NCBI GenBank assembly: GCA_965223405.1
Contig: CBDCWO010000006.1
Location: forward strand, 6,076,001 to 6,140,000
Reading direction: 5' to 3'
DNA length: 64,000 nucleotides
From: CBDCWO01 sp965223405
GTDB lineage: Bacteria > Bacteroidota > Bacteroidia > Chitinophagales > Saprospiraceae
The first letter of the stretch is position 1, and every line of letters starts with the position of its first letter. Positions 18,833-27,677 of this stretch are shown piece by piece. The notes under the pieces were generated by a model. The model did not search any database and had not been told where the DNA came from. It saw only the letters and a program-made list of their open reading frames with translations. The position numbers and the translations under genes are program-made.

Positions 18833-19414
18833 ATGAAAAGGAGAAACATATTAAAATATACCGCAATACTTACTGGAGCAACCGTTGGAGCTCCGATACT
18901 GGGGACTCTGATCTCAGGATGCCAATCGGACAATTCAATCCGCAGGGATAATAATCAACTTCATTTTTTTACTAGAGATGAATTTAGTTTGGTAAAAGAA
19001 TTAGTAGATCTTATCATTCCCAAAACAGATAGTCCCTCTGCCTCCGAGTTGAATATTCACAAGGTGATTGACTCCATGGTTGGAATGGTATACAGTGATG
19101 AAAACAAACTGGAGTACCAAAAAGGATTTCGTTCTCTTAAGAATTATTTGGAAAAGGAAAGCGGCAAAAAGGGGTTCTTAAATTTAGAATCAAGAGATAA
19201 ATTGAATCTACTTTTAAATCTTGATCTACGAGTAGATGATCAAATATTGAACGAGGAACAACAGGCTTTTTTGAACTTAAAGCAGCAAACTATAGCCTAT
19301 TACCTGTCTACTGAGGAAATCGGCAAAAATTATTTAAACTATTTACCGGTACCGGGGAATTATGAAGCGTGCATTTCTCTGGAAGAGGTAGGTGGAAAAG
19401 CATGGACTTTATGA
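18833..19414 (+). CDS. Gluconate 2-dehydrogenase subunit 3 family lipoprotein
   Basis: A 193-residue exported protein. The N-terminus MKRRNILKYT with a following hydrophobic stretch looks like a twin-arginine-type signal, and ends in LISGC, giving lipidation at Cys30. The rest matches the gluconate_2-dh3 family: FFTRDEFSLVKELVDLIIPKTDSPSA near residues 45-70, then helices, ending with PGNYEACISLEEVGGKAWTL. This small subunit accompanies GMC-type flavoprotein dehydrogenases and helps export or stabilise them in the periplasm. The downstream GMC gene starts inside its last codons, so the two are a coupled pair. Confidence 0.9.
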   Translation: MKRRNILKYTAILTGATVGAPILGTLISGCQSDNSIRRDNNQLHFFTRDEFSLVKELVDLIIPKTDSPSASELNIHKVIDSMVGMVYSDENKLEYQKGFRSLKNYLEKESGKKGFLNLESRDKLNLLLNLDLRVDDQILNEEQQAFLNLKQQTIAYYLSTEEIGKNYLNYLPVPGNYEACISLEEVGGKAWTL

Positions 19415-21123
19415 ATTACACTCAAAAAGGAAAGGAAAGCGTAACCTTTGATGCCATTGTTATAGGTTCAGGAATCAGTGGTGGATTTGCAGCAATGGAA
19501 CTTTGTCGCAAAGGTTATAAAACCCTCATGTTAGAAAGAGGTAGAATGGTACACCATGGTGAATATCCTACTGCTGGCTTAGATCCATGGGATTTGCCCA
19601 ATCAAAACTTGGTAACTGCAGAGGAAGTGGCTCAACACTACTTCAAACAAAACCGTCTGTCGTGGTGGGTACACGAAGACAATAAACATTGGATCAATAA
19701 AGATGATGAATATCCATATGACGAAATTCAACGGTTTGACTGGATAAGAGGTCATCATGTAGGAGGAAGATCAATCATGTGGGGACGGCATTGTTATCGT
19801 TGGAGTGATATCGACTTTGAAGCCAACCTAAAAGAAGGAATTGCTATTGATTGGCCTATCCGCTACAAGGATATTTCTCCCTGGTATGATTATGTGGAGA
19901 AATTTGTCGGAGTAAGTGGTCAGAAAGAAGGATTAAAACAAGTACCCGATGGTAATTTCCTGCCTCCGTTTCCACTGAATTGTGCTGAACAATTTTTTAG
20001 AGAAGAAGTAATGAAAGTTTATCCTGATAGGATTGTAACTCCGGGTAGAGTAGCCAATCTTACTAAGTATGATCCGGAAGTCCATACAGGTACCCGTGGT
20101 CAATGCCAAAGTCGAAGTTTGTGCTGGAGAGGGTGTCCATACGGAGGATATTTTTGTAGCCTTTCAGCCACGATTCCGGTAGCTCAACAGACAGGCAACT
20201 TAACCATTCGGCCGGATAGCATTGTGAGTGAGATCCTCTTCGATCCGCAAACCCGAAAAGCTAAGGGAGTCAGAGTAAAAGATCGTATTTCCGGTGAAGA
20301 CCTCGAATTTTTTTCCCGAATAGTATTCTGCAATGCCAGTACCATAGGTACTACTGCAATCCTGCTTAACAGTCGGTCCGAATCATTTCCTGACGGATTG
20401 GGCAATACAAGTGGCGAATTAGGTCATAACCTTATGGATCATCACTATGGGATGGGTGCCTCCGGTACCATACCCGGCTTCGAAGATACCTACTATAAAG
20501 GACGCAAACCGCTTGGTTTTTATATACCAAGATTCCGGAATATTGATGATGCATCCAAACGTAAAGATTATCTGAGAGGGTTTGGATATCAAGGAGGAGC
20601 CAGCAGATCTCGAAATATACGCCAAGGACTGCTAGGTAAAGAATTGAAGCAGGTGATTTTTTCACCCGGTCCCTACAAGATCGCTATGACATGCTTCGGT
20701 GAATTGTTACCTTATCATGAGAATAAAATGTTCTTGAACCATAGCAAACTAGACCATTATGGTATGCCTATCATTACTTTTGATGCCAAACTTCGAGATA
20801 ATGAGATGAGGTTACGTGAAGACGGAGTGAAATGTGCAGTTGAAATGTTGGAGGCTGCCGGGTGTAGAGATATTGAGTTCTATAATGAAGCTACAGCTCC
20901 GGGTGCATGTATCCATGAAATGGGAACAGCCAGGATGGGACATGATCCCAAGTCCAGTGTTTTAAATAAATGGAACCAGATACATGAAGTACGTAATGTA
21001 TTTATTACGGATGGATCCTGTATGACAAGTTCCGGCACTCAAAATCCCAGTATTACCTATATGGCACTAACGGCAAGAGCGGTAGATTACGCCCATAATC
21101 AAATTAATGCCGGAATTCTTTAA
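19402..21123 (+). CDS. GMC-family FAD-dependent oxidoreductase
   Basis: A 573-residue flavoprotein. The start at ATG 19402 (or ATG 19411) overlaps the previous gene by 13 or 4 bp. The N-terminal FAD site is IVIGSGISGGFAAMEL followed by LERG. Other GMC parts are GGRSIMWGRHCYRW, a cysteine-rich insert (CQSRSLCWRGCPYGG), CIHEMGTARMG with the catalytic His, and the closing NVFITDGSCM..GTQNPS with the conserved Asn-Pro. This set is typical of membrane-associated sugar or polyol dehydrogenases related to the gluconate/glucoside 3-dehydrogenase large subunit. It lacks a signal peptide of its own, so it is probably exported bound to the Tat-signal-bearing small subunit encoded just upstream. The substrate is unknown; a sugar or sugar alcohol is likely. 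Confidence 0.92.
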   Translation: MDFMNYTQKGKESVTFDAIVIGSGISGGFAAMELCRKGYKTLMLERGRMVHHGEYPTAGLDPWDLPNQNLVTAEEVAQHYFKQNRLSWWVHEDNKHWINKDDEYPYDEIQRFDWIRGHHVGGRSIMWGRHCYRWSDIDFEANLKEGIAIDWPIRYKDISPWYDYVEKFVGVSGQKEGLKQVPDGNFLPPFPLNCAEQFFREEVMKVYPDRIVTPGRVANLTKYDPEVHTGTRGQCQSRSLCWRGCPYGGYFCSLSATIPVAQQTGNLTIRPDSIVSEILFDPQTRKAKGVRVKDRISGEDLEFFSRIVFCNASTIGTTAILLNSRSESFPDGLGNTSGELGHNLMDHHYGMGASGTIPGFEDTYYKGRKPLGFYIPRFRNIDDASKRKDYLRGFGYQGGASRSRNIRQGLLGKELKQVIFSPGPYKIAMTCFGELLPYHENKMFLNHSKLDHYGMPIITFDAKLRDNEMRLREDGVKCAVEMLEAAGCRDIEFYNEATAPGACIHEMGTARMGHDPKSSVLNKWNQIHEVRNVFITDGSCMTSSGTQNPSITYMALTARAVDYAHNQINAGIL

Positions 21124-21207
21124 TAGGTAAACTCTAACACCAGTATCTATGCTATTTTAGCTTATTAACTTTTAACACCTTCCATTAGTTAATTAATACC
21201 ACAAAAC

Positions 21208-23385
21208 ATGGATCTCAATATAAATAAATGCATATTAGCTATAGTTCCTCTGGCTTTGTTCTTTTGTTGTAATCCGGAAAAAGCAACCGGCAAGTATTCC
21301 GATTCGGTTACCATATACCGAGACAGATATGGAGTTCCCCACGTTCATGGTGTCGATGATCCCAGTGCCGTGTTTGGTTTTGCTTATGCACAAGCAGAAG
21401 ATAATTTTGACCTTATCGAAAATAACTTTATCCGGGCCATTGGCCGAAGTGCAGAGGTGCTTGGAAAAAAAGGGGTCTTAGATGATTGGCTTAACAGATC
21501 TCTAGAAATAGTTGAATTATCAAAAAAAGAATTAACACAATTGTCAAAAGAAGTCCAAGAAATTTGTTCGGCGTATGCTGCCGGTCTTAATTTCTATCTA
21601 GAAACCCATCCGGAAATTCAACCCCAATTATTATCAAAATTCGAACCCTGGCACCCCTTAGCATTTATACGTTATCTGTATTATCAACGTGTTTTGCTCC
21701 AGTATTACGCAAATATTCCAGTCCAATCATTTAAGAATGCATTCCGGGAAATAAATGATATTACGGATAAAGAATTAATGGGTCTCAACTTTATTAATAA
21801 GAAAATATCGAATGAGGGATCAAACTCCTGGGCCGTAAATAGCAAAAAAAGCACATCCGGTAATGCCCTCTTGCTAATCAACCCACATCTATCATTTTTT
21901 GGCCCTGCACAAGTATACGAAGCCCATATTATGAGTGAAAGTGGCTGGAATTTTTCAGGATATACCCGATTTGGCTTTCCTCTTCCTTATGTCGGGTTTG
22001 GTGAGAAACTGGGTTGGGCTAGTACGGATAATGCCGCTGATCTAGTGGACACGTATCGAGAAAAAATACGAAACAGGAAAGATCAATTGGCCTATGAATA
22101 TGATGGAAATTGGAGAAAAGTTGAAGAATGGAAAGAAACGATCCGCATAAAAGAAAAGGATCAGCTTACCAGCCAAGAACTAAGATTTATTAGGACACAT
22201 CACGGACCAGTCATTGGATTTCAGAATAATTCCTATCTATCGATAAAAATGGCAAAGTATGAAGATCCAGGTTGGTTGGAACAATGGTTTCTGATGACAA
22301 AAGCTAAAAATCTGATTGAATTCAAAGCTGCGACATCGCGGTTAGATGTACAATTTGGAAACTATTTGTATGCAGATGTGGAAGGGAATATTTTGTATGT
22401 GTACAATGGAGCTATTCCAAAACGATCTGAAAAATTCGATTGGACCAATCCGGTGGATGGCAGTAATCCGGAAACTGAATGGCAGGGGTATCACAGCGTG
22501 GATGAATTGCCGACAGTATTAAACCCAAGCTCAGGGTGGATCCAAAATTGCAATGGTTCTCCTTTATTATCGACGCAAAAGGATAATCCAAAGTCCACGG
22601 ACTTCCCAAATTATATGATTCGAGATTTGGATAATTATCGAAGTGCGCATTCCAGACGAATTTTAGCTAGTGAAAATTCCTTTACCTATGAATCCTTTTG
22701 CAAAAAATCATATTCGACTTACCTATTCGCCGCTGAGAAGGAACTTCCGGAGCTTTTGGAAGCCTTGAATGGTATGGAATCTAAGCATAGATCGGCAGAG
22801 ATGGATGAAGCTATAATGCTGTTAAACAGTTGGAATTACATAAGCACAAACTCTTCAATTACCACCACACTTTACATCCATTGGAGAGAATCATTAAGAC
22901 GTACGAGGTCATCAATTTCTAAATTTGAAAATTTAAATATTGCTGCATTGGAAGCAGCCATTGATTCTTTGAAGAAAACTTGGGGCACCTGGAAAATCCC
23001 CTGGGGAGAGATAAACCGAATTCAACGGGTGGAACCAGATAATAACCAGGAATATCATTTTGATGACTCCCAACCCAGCATCCCAATTGCCGGAGCACCC
23101 TCGTGGGCAGGGCCCATATTTACTTTTTGGTCGAAATATGGTAAAACAACCAAAAGAAGATATGGTACGGGCGGAAATAGTTATGTAAGTGTCATTGAAT
23201 TTGGCCCTAAAGTAATTGGGAGGTCTTTGCACCACTTTGGCACAAATGGTTCTCCCTCATCACCCCATTATTTTGATCAAGCTGAAATCTATTCACATGG
23301 AAAGTATAAACCAGCATATTTAACCCTGGATGAGGTGCGAGCTCATGCAGTCCGATCGTATGAACCCTCTGATTTTAAAAGGTAA
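21208..23385 (+). CDS. Penicillin acylase family (peptidase S45) N-terminal nucleophile hydrolase, lipoprotein
   Basis: A 725-residue exported precursor (hydrophobic signal with Cys20/Cys21 as lipidation candidates). The family is shown by VTIYRDRYGVPHVHG, AFGFAYAQAEDNFDL-like sequence (here VFGFAYAQAED), and the autoprocessing site EGSNSWAV. Cleavage between Gly204 and Ser205 would free Ser205 as the N-terminal nucleophile of the beta chain. The conserved His 23 residues into that chain (INPHL) is present. Members hydrolyse acyl amides, including penicillins, acyl-homoserine lactones, or acylated amino compounds. The last cannot be chosen from sequence; an acylase degrading quorum signals or aculeacin-like amides is possible. 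It is 84 bp after the GMC gene and may be cotranscribed. Confidence 0.92.
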   Translation: MDLNINKCILAIVPLALFFCCNPEKATGKYSDSVTIYRDRYGVPHVHGVDDPSAVFGFAYAQAEDNFDLIENNFIRAIGRSAEVLGKKGVLDDWLNRSLEIVELSKKELTQLSKEVQEICSAYAAGLNFYLETHPEIQPQLLSKFEPWHPLAFIRYLYYQRVLLQYYANIPVQSFKNAFREINDITDKELMGLNFINKKISNEGSNSWAVNSKKSTSGNALLLINPHLSFFGPAQVYEAHIMSESGWNFSGYTRFGFPLPYVGFGEKLGWASTDNAADLVDTYREKIRNRKDQLAYEYDGNWRKVEEWKETIRIKEKDQLTSQELRFIRTHHGPVIGFQNNSYLSIKMAKYEDPGWLEQWFLMTKAKNLIEFKAATSRLDVQFGNYLYADVEGNILYVYNGAIPKRSEKFDWTNPVDGSNPETEWQGYHSVDELPTVLNPSSGWIQNCNGSPLLSTQKDNPKSTDFPNYMIRDLDNYRSAHSRRILASENSFTYESFCKKSYSTYLFAAEKELPELLEALNGMESKHRSAEMDEAIMLLNSWNYISTNSSITTTLYIHWRESLRRTRSSISKFENLNIAALEAAIDSLKKTWGTWKIPWGEINRIQRVEPDNNQEYHFDDSQPSIPIAGAPSWAGPIFTFWSKYGKTTKRRYGTGGNSYVSVIEFGPKVIGRSLHHFGTNGSPSSPHYFDQAEIYSHGKYKPAYLTLDEVRAHAVRSYEPSDFKR

Positions 23386-23781
23386 AACCAACTCTTTTTA
23401 TTCATTCCAATTATTCCTTCATACTCCATAATCTGATTATCTTTCACTTTCAATTTTTGTGTACTACTTTTTTTCATTTCAACTACTGTGCCGACCTATA
23501 CTCGAAAATTTATTTATCCAATCACAAATATTCGTGGCATGTAAATCAAGTAATTTACATAATTATCCAACACTAATTTTGCCTTGATCAAACTCATGGA
23601 CTATGGCTTTCTTGAATTCCGTCTAACCTTATGTACCGTTCCCATCTACGCTTTTTTTCTCAGATTTTTAGTTTGTAAAGCCCCTAAACCTATTTCGGGT
23701 AAGAAAAAAAAATCAGTATGATCATACAGGAGAACACGGATGTCTGCAGTAGTCTGCAATTATGGAGCAATGTATTCTTTC
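23386..23781. other. Convergent intergenic region
   Basis: About 400 bases between the acylase (plus) and the surface-protein remnant (minus). No gene is supported. The only structure noticed is the short inverted repeat at 23539-23560; there is no hairpin with a T tract that would make a strong terminator. Confidence 0.6.
23539..23560. repeat. Short inverted repeat
   Basis: Perfect 8-bp arms ATGTAAAT and ATTTACAT separated by 6 bases. Its place between two converging genes would allow a role as a weak hairpin or a binding site, but there is no T tract and chance is a fair explanation in AT-rich DNA. Confidence 0.4.
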
Positions 23782-24753
23782 TCATCCTTGCTTTTGATCA
23801 ACAGATAACTCAAACTCAAGGGATCTTATGGCGTTGACTCCCAAGTTAAGTAATAACAGACACAGCGAGATCATTCCCCATTGTCCCAATGTCGGAATCA
23901 ACTCCGGACATTGTACTACCACATCACACAATTCCAGGGCATCGAGAGGAATTGACATTGGACTGCCTCCATTGAGCGTTACCGATCCCATTGCCTGTGC
24001 TCCACTGAGTTTATAGAAGACTAGTTTGTAGGCTCCCAAAGGTCCTTCTGTAAAGGGTGTTCCATCTGCCATCAACACTCCCGGAGTACTATAAAAATCC
24101 GATATCCCAGCATCTGAAAATAACATACTTTGTCTCTGTGTACCATAAACCACGAGGGTGTCCCGTAAATAGAGTACTCCATTATCTTTGACTACTTGCG
24201 TACACAAGCAAGGATCGGCAAATGCAAGTTCATTACCGGAGGAGAAGGTCATCAGGCAATCCATAAATGTGAATACGTTGACGTTAATTAGTGCGGTGTC
24301 AACACAGCCGGTCATTGCCGATGAATCACGTACATAAAAAGTGGTGCTTATACTAACCTGGACAGACGAGGTTACATTATACGTACCAAAGACGTTTCCA
24401 TATTCCAGAGCATTGACAGGTGTACCTTCGATCAGGGTAGATAGATCCACCGTGGCATCCATACAGACGGAAGTGTCCCGTCCTGTAATTGTGGGTTGAT
24501 GATGAACTGTCACAGTGATCATGGTAGTGTCAAAGATCGCTGCTCCGACTGTAGAATCAGCGATGTAATAGGTTGTTGTTGTAGTAGGAGTAACTATGCC
24601 GGTGGGATTGGGGTAATCTCCAAAAGTAGTTCCATAATAGAGTTCAACATATATTCCTTCTATCAATATACTCAAGTCTACCTGATCACCTGCACAGATC
24701 ACAGTGTCTCTTCCACTAATCATAGGAGTCATTTCATAAGCACCCATATCCAC
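23782..24753 (-). CDS. C-terminal part of a frameshifted surface protein: Ig-like repeats and IPTL-CTERM anchor
   Basis: A 323-codon frame, but its reading continues upstream past the ATG at 24753 as conserved beta-helix end sequence (AEDLAGNPRI, DMGAYEM), which shows it is the tail of the gene at 24809-26839, put out of frame. It contains two related modules beginning ISGRDTVICAGDQVDLS and ITGRDTSVCMDATVDLS, a ~120-residue beta-rich part, and the end IPTLGQWGMISLCLLLL with a basic tail. That last block matches the IPTL-CTERM sorting signal (short motif, membrane span, charged end). If one base is lost from the preceding run the two frames rejoin. Alone it lacks a signal peptide and would not be exported. 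Confidence 0.75.
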   Translation of the reverse strand: MDMGAYEMTPMISGRDTVICAGDQVDLSILIEGIYVELYYGTTFGDYPNPTGIVTPTTTTTYYIADSTVGAAIFDTTMITVTVHHQPTITGRDTSVCMDATVDLSTLIEGTPVNALEYGNVFGTYNVTSSVQVSISTTFYVRDSSAMTGCVDTALINVNVFTFMDCLMTFSSGNELAFADPCLCTQVVKDNGVLYLRDTLVVYGTQRQSMLFSDAGISDFYSTPGVLMADGTPFTEGPLGAYKLVFYKLSGAQAMGSVTLNGGSPMSIPLDALELCDVVVQCPELIPTLGQWGMISLCLLLLNLGVNAIRSLEFELSVDQKQG

Positions 24754-24808
24754 CGTTGCTGTACCATTGCGGTCACTATCAATAATCCGTGGATTCCCTG
24801 CCAGGTCT

Positions 24809-26839
24809 TCAGCTAAGGGTTACGACGCCATTATCTCCGGCATCCAGAGCTAGGGAGGTAAAGTCCAGGGTGAAGTCGCCGTTAGGAGCGTCATTGAAGA
24901 AGGGATCAGTATTTAATATGTTATTACCACCATCCGTTATCATACCACCGCCACCGCCGACAACTGGTAGAGGTTCATCCAACAATGAATATAGCAGGGT
25001 GGCCTGCATGCTCAGGTGGTTGTTAATATGGTTGTTAGTAGCTGCGGTATTTCCGGCAAAGATACAATTCGTCATTGTAGTTTCAGCCGAAAAAGTATGA
25101 ACTGCACCTCCCTCAGTATTTGCATTATTTTGACCAAAAGTACAGTTGATAAATTCAGTACTGCCTAATTGAGGAGAAACTGCTCCTCCCGCAGAGGTTG
25201 CGAAATTATCATGGAAAAGTGTATTCGTAACAATCAAGTGGCCGTCAAAACTAGCCAGGGCTCCTCCCACACCATCAGTTCCATTTCCAAAAGCGACATT
25301 TTCCTTAAATACGCAATTAAAAATGTTATTGTTTCCATTATTGTACATACCGGCTCCACTCCTACCAATAGCAATAAGACTGTTATCTGAAGAATTGTCA
25401 GCATAGCCGTGTGTAATTACTAGTCCGTCTAATGTTATTGTATCATTCGTGGCTTGAATAATGGTATGCGAATCCCCGGCATCAGCCATACCGGAATTAT
25501 TCAGGTCTCCGCTGAAAATAACGGGATATTGGTTCCAATCTCTGTGTTCAGGTAATACCGCATTATTTGATGGTGAAAAGCCCCCTTTAATGGTTACACC
25601 TTTGGGAATATTAAAAGTAATACTTTGATCGGTACCCGAAGTAGGCTTATACGTCCCTTCAGCCACCCAGATCTCAGTTCCTGAAGTGGCAACAGCCAGG
25701 GCACTTTGCAGGTCGGTAAAGGCATTTATCCAATTGCTACCATTGTTAAGGCCGGTAGTTGGAGCATTCTGATCTACAAAAATTACATTAGAATTGGCTA
25801 TATAGAACCCTATGACCAGCTGGGCGGACCTGCAGGAACCCCCACTAGTAGGTGTGGGAATTGCACTACCATCGTTACTGCACGCCCCGGGAATATTACC
25901 CCGGTCGAAAAACTCAAATGTTACAAATGCGGTTAAGTTGAAATCACTTGGGAAAAGTACCGAGAAAGTAGTCAATTCGGCATTTACTTGAGTCAGATTA
26001 CGAGTACCGCTATCATAAACTTCTCCGTGTCTGTAGAATGCACTACCCTGCAGCATAACTCCTCTGATGGGAGGATCATACATTACCACCTCTAAATAGA
26101 CCACAGGGTTATTGTCTAATGGGTTCAGATCCGAACTTCTTACCTGCAGATCTATAGGTATATTTTCACCAACTCTACCAACAATCCAATGAACCGAAGA
26201 CATATCGGTATTGCCAAACCTGGGATCTTCCAGATACAGCCGGTCCCGCGACAAGACAAGCCTGTCACCGGTTCTGGCGATTCCATCACCGAGAAAATAA
26301 AACTCCGGGGTATTGGCCATATTCAGAAGGTCAATATCGTAATGGGTGGCAGCACTCTGTCCGTCCACATCTTCAAAGGCAATATCGATCTGCCCTTTCA
26401 GCCCAAAAGAATCACTGGCAGGTACATAGATGAGGTACCAGCCGTTGGGAAAGACGGTGTTGTCCATTCCAAAAGGGGTACCAGAAGCGCAGTTTACCGG
26501 GTTGCTCAGGTCGAAAAGTTCGGAAACCGGATCAGTGAGCCCACTGAGATCGATGGACTCATCCGGAGCGATCCGGGAAGCCAACTCAGCACGGGGCCAG
26601 TAAAAAGCACCTCCGTCTTCCACACACGTAGTGACCACCGGAGCAAAGGGATCGCCATCGGCTTCGGAAGCATTGACAAAAATAAGATTAGCCGCATCTT
26701 CGAGGCCCATTTCAGTAATGATACCCGCCTCCAAGGGCACCGGTATACTTTGTGCTTGTAGTCCAACGAAAGGTAATAATATAATAGCGGCAACAAAAAA
26801 TATGGCATCGACTATTTCACAACTTCTGTTAATCTTCAT
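24809..26839 (-). CDS. N-terminal part of the same surface protein: signal peptide and right-handed beta-helix domain
   Basis: A 676-residue frame. It has a signal peptide (hydrophobic ~13-27, ending GLQAQ), then a ~300-residue beta-rich region of unknown type, and from about residue 350 a right-handed parallel beta-helix typical of secreted surface proteins: IFVDQNAPTTG, TDLQSALAVA, IWVAEGTYKP, IKGGFSP, then Asn-rich rungs (GAGMYNNGNNNIF, GGALASFDGHL, GGAVHTF). It breaks off at ALDAGDNGVVTLS, exactly where such domains normally continue with an L-A-G-N-P-R-I block; that block exists in another frame immediately after. Together with 23782-24753 it forms one gene of about 1,010 codons carrying a one-base shift near 24812-24819. 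Confidence 0.8.
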   Translation of the reverse strand: MKINRSCEIVDAIFFVAAIILLPFVGLQAQSIPVPLEAGIITEMGLEDAANLIFVNASEADGDPFAPVVTTCVEDGGAFYWPRAELASRIAPDESIDLSGLTDPVSELFDLSNPVNCASGTPFGMDNTVFPNGWYLIYVPASDSFGLKGQIDIAFEDVDGQSAATHYDIDLLNMANTPEFYFLGDGIARTGDRLVLSRDRLYLEDPRFGNTDMSSVHWIVGRVGENIPIDLQVRSSDLNPLDNNPVVYLEVVMYDPPIRGVMLQGSAFYRHGEVYDSGTRNLTQVNAELTTFSVLFPSDFNLTAFVTFEFFDRGNIPGACSNDGSAIPTPTSGGSCRSAQLVIGFYIANSNVIFVDQNAPTTGLNNGSNWINAFTDLQSALAVATSGTEIWVAEGTYKPTSGTDQSITFNIPKGVTIKGGFSPSNNAVLPEHRDWNQYPVIFSGDLNNSGMADAGDSHTIIQATNDTITLDGLVITHGYADNSSDNSLIAIGRSGAGMYNNGNNNIFNCVFKENVAFGNGTDGVGGALASFDGHLIVTNTLFHDNFATSAGGAVSPQLGSTEFINCTFGQNNANTEGGAVHTFSAETTMTNCIFAGNTAATNNHINNHLSMQATLLYSLLDEPLPVVGGGGGMITDGGNNILNTDPFFNDAPNGDFTLDFTSLALDAGDNGVVTLS

Positions 26840-27117
26840 TTTTTATGGTTTCTCATGTCAATCTGAATTGTGGAATGATCAGAATTAGATCCAAAATTAC
26901 ATTTTTAAGAAATTGGTAGACTGTAAAATATTGTCAATTGGAGAAGTCTTACTGACATTATTAGATCAAATTGGAATATATAGTCACCAATCCCAAGTAA
27001 GAAAGACCATGGCCAAAGCTCGTCATTGGATCCGGTTTTTCATGCTCACCAAACTTTGCTCGATCAATTGATTCACCGGCGACGGATGCTGATTGTCCTT
27101 CTTATCCTGGTCTTTAG

Positions 27118-27562
27118 GCTACCGGTGTTTTAGTTACCGAACCAAATCAAGGGATTGGTCGATTTACAATATGTAAAAAGCCGGTATACAAATCTATTGG
27201 AATGGGATCTTACACCATGGATTCGCACAATACACAACGTTATATCACGCTTGAAGGATTCGTGCAAAATGAGGGAGACATGGGTGTTCATCCCAAAAAT
27301 CCCTATCAGATTGCTCTTGGAACCATCCTGCCAAAGCCGTTCTGAATGTACCAATCTGGTGGTCCCCATTGCTGTTTCGAGTTCTCACATCGCCTTTGGC
27401 TCTAACCGCATGGAACCTATGTTTATGATACTTGGACAAAGTGCCGGTACCATTGCCTCCCTGGCAATTGAAAAACAGATCGAGATCCATGAACTATCTT
27501 ATGTTGATATTAGGGCCAGATTATTGAAAGATAAGCGGATCTTGGTGTTCCCTATAAAATAA
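27118..27562 (+). pseudogene. Decayed C-terminal fragment of an FAD-dependent oxidoreductase
   Basis: Two frames together give the C-terminal end of the FAD-dependent oxidoreductase family often annotated near polysaccharide loci (xanthan-lyase-type/PF12831). The first frame, readable from about 27118 to 27343, holds IGMGSYTMDSHNTQRY, GFVQNEGDMGVHPKNPYQI and GTILPK. The second, from about 27341, continues with ECTNLVVPIAVSSSHIAFGS, RMEPMFMILGQSAGTIASL and runs to the stop at 27562. These blocks are adjacent in intact proteins, so a frameshift lies close to 27335-27345. The N-terminal FAD-binding two thirds of the gene is absent. This is a gene relic. Confidence 0.8.
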
Positions 27563-27677
27563 TCTTTATCGTTTATTCTTAATGATACTTTTTTGCAACA
27601 GAAGACAAAAAAGCAACCTTCAATAATGATGTTTGGATTGCTTGCTCACTCCACAAAAGCGAGGAGATGAACTGGTG

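Noticed and set aside
23686..23720. A/T-rich stretch examined as a terminator for the acylase gene
   Set aside because: No stem precedes the A run, so it does not meet the pattern of an intrinsic terminator on either strand.
24496..26761. Several plus-strand frames across the beta-helix gene, up to 190 codons
   Set aside because: All are antisense to a clearly coding region with repeated rungs, which produces long open frames on the opposite strand by composition.
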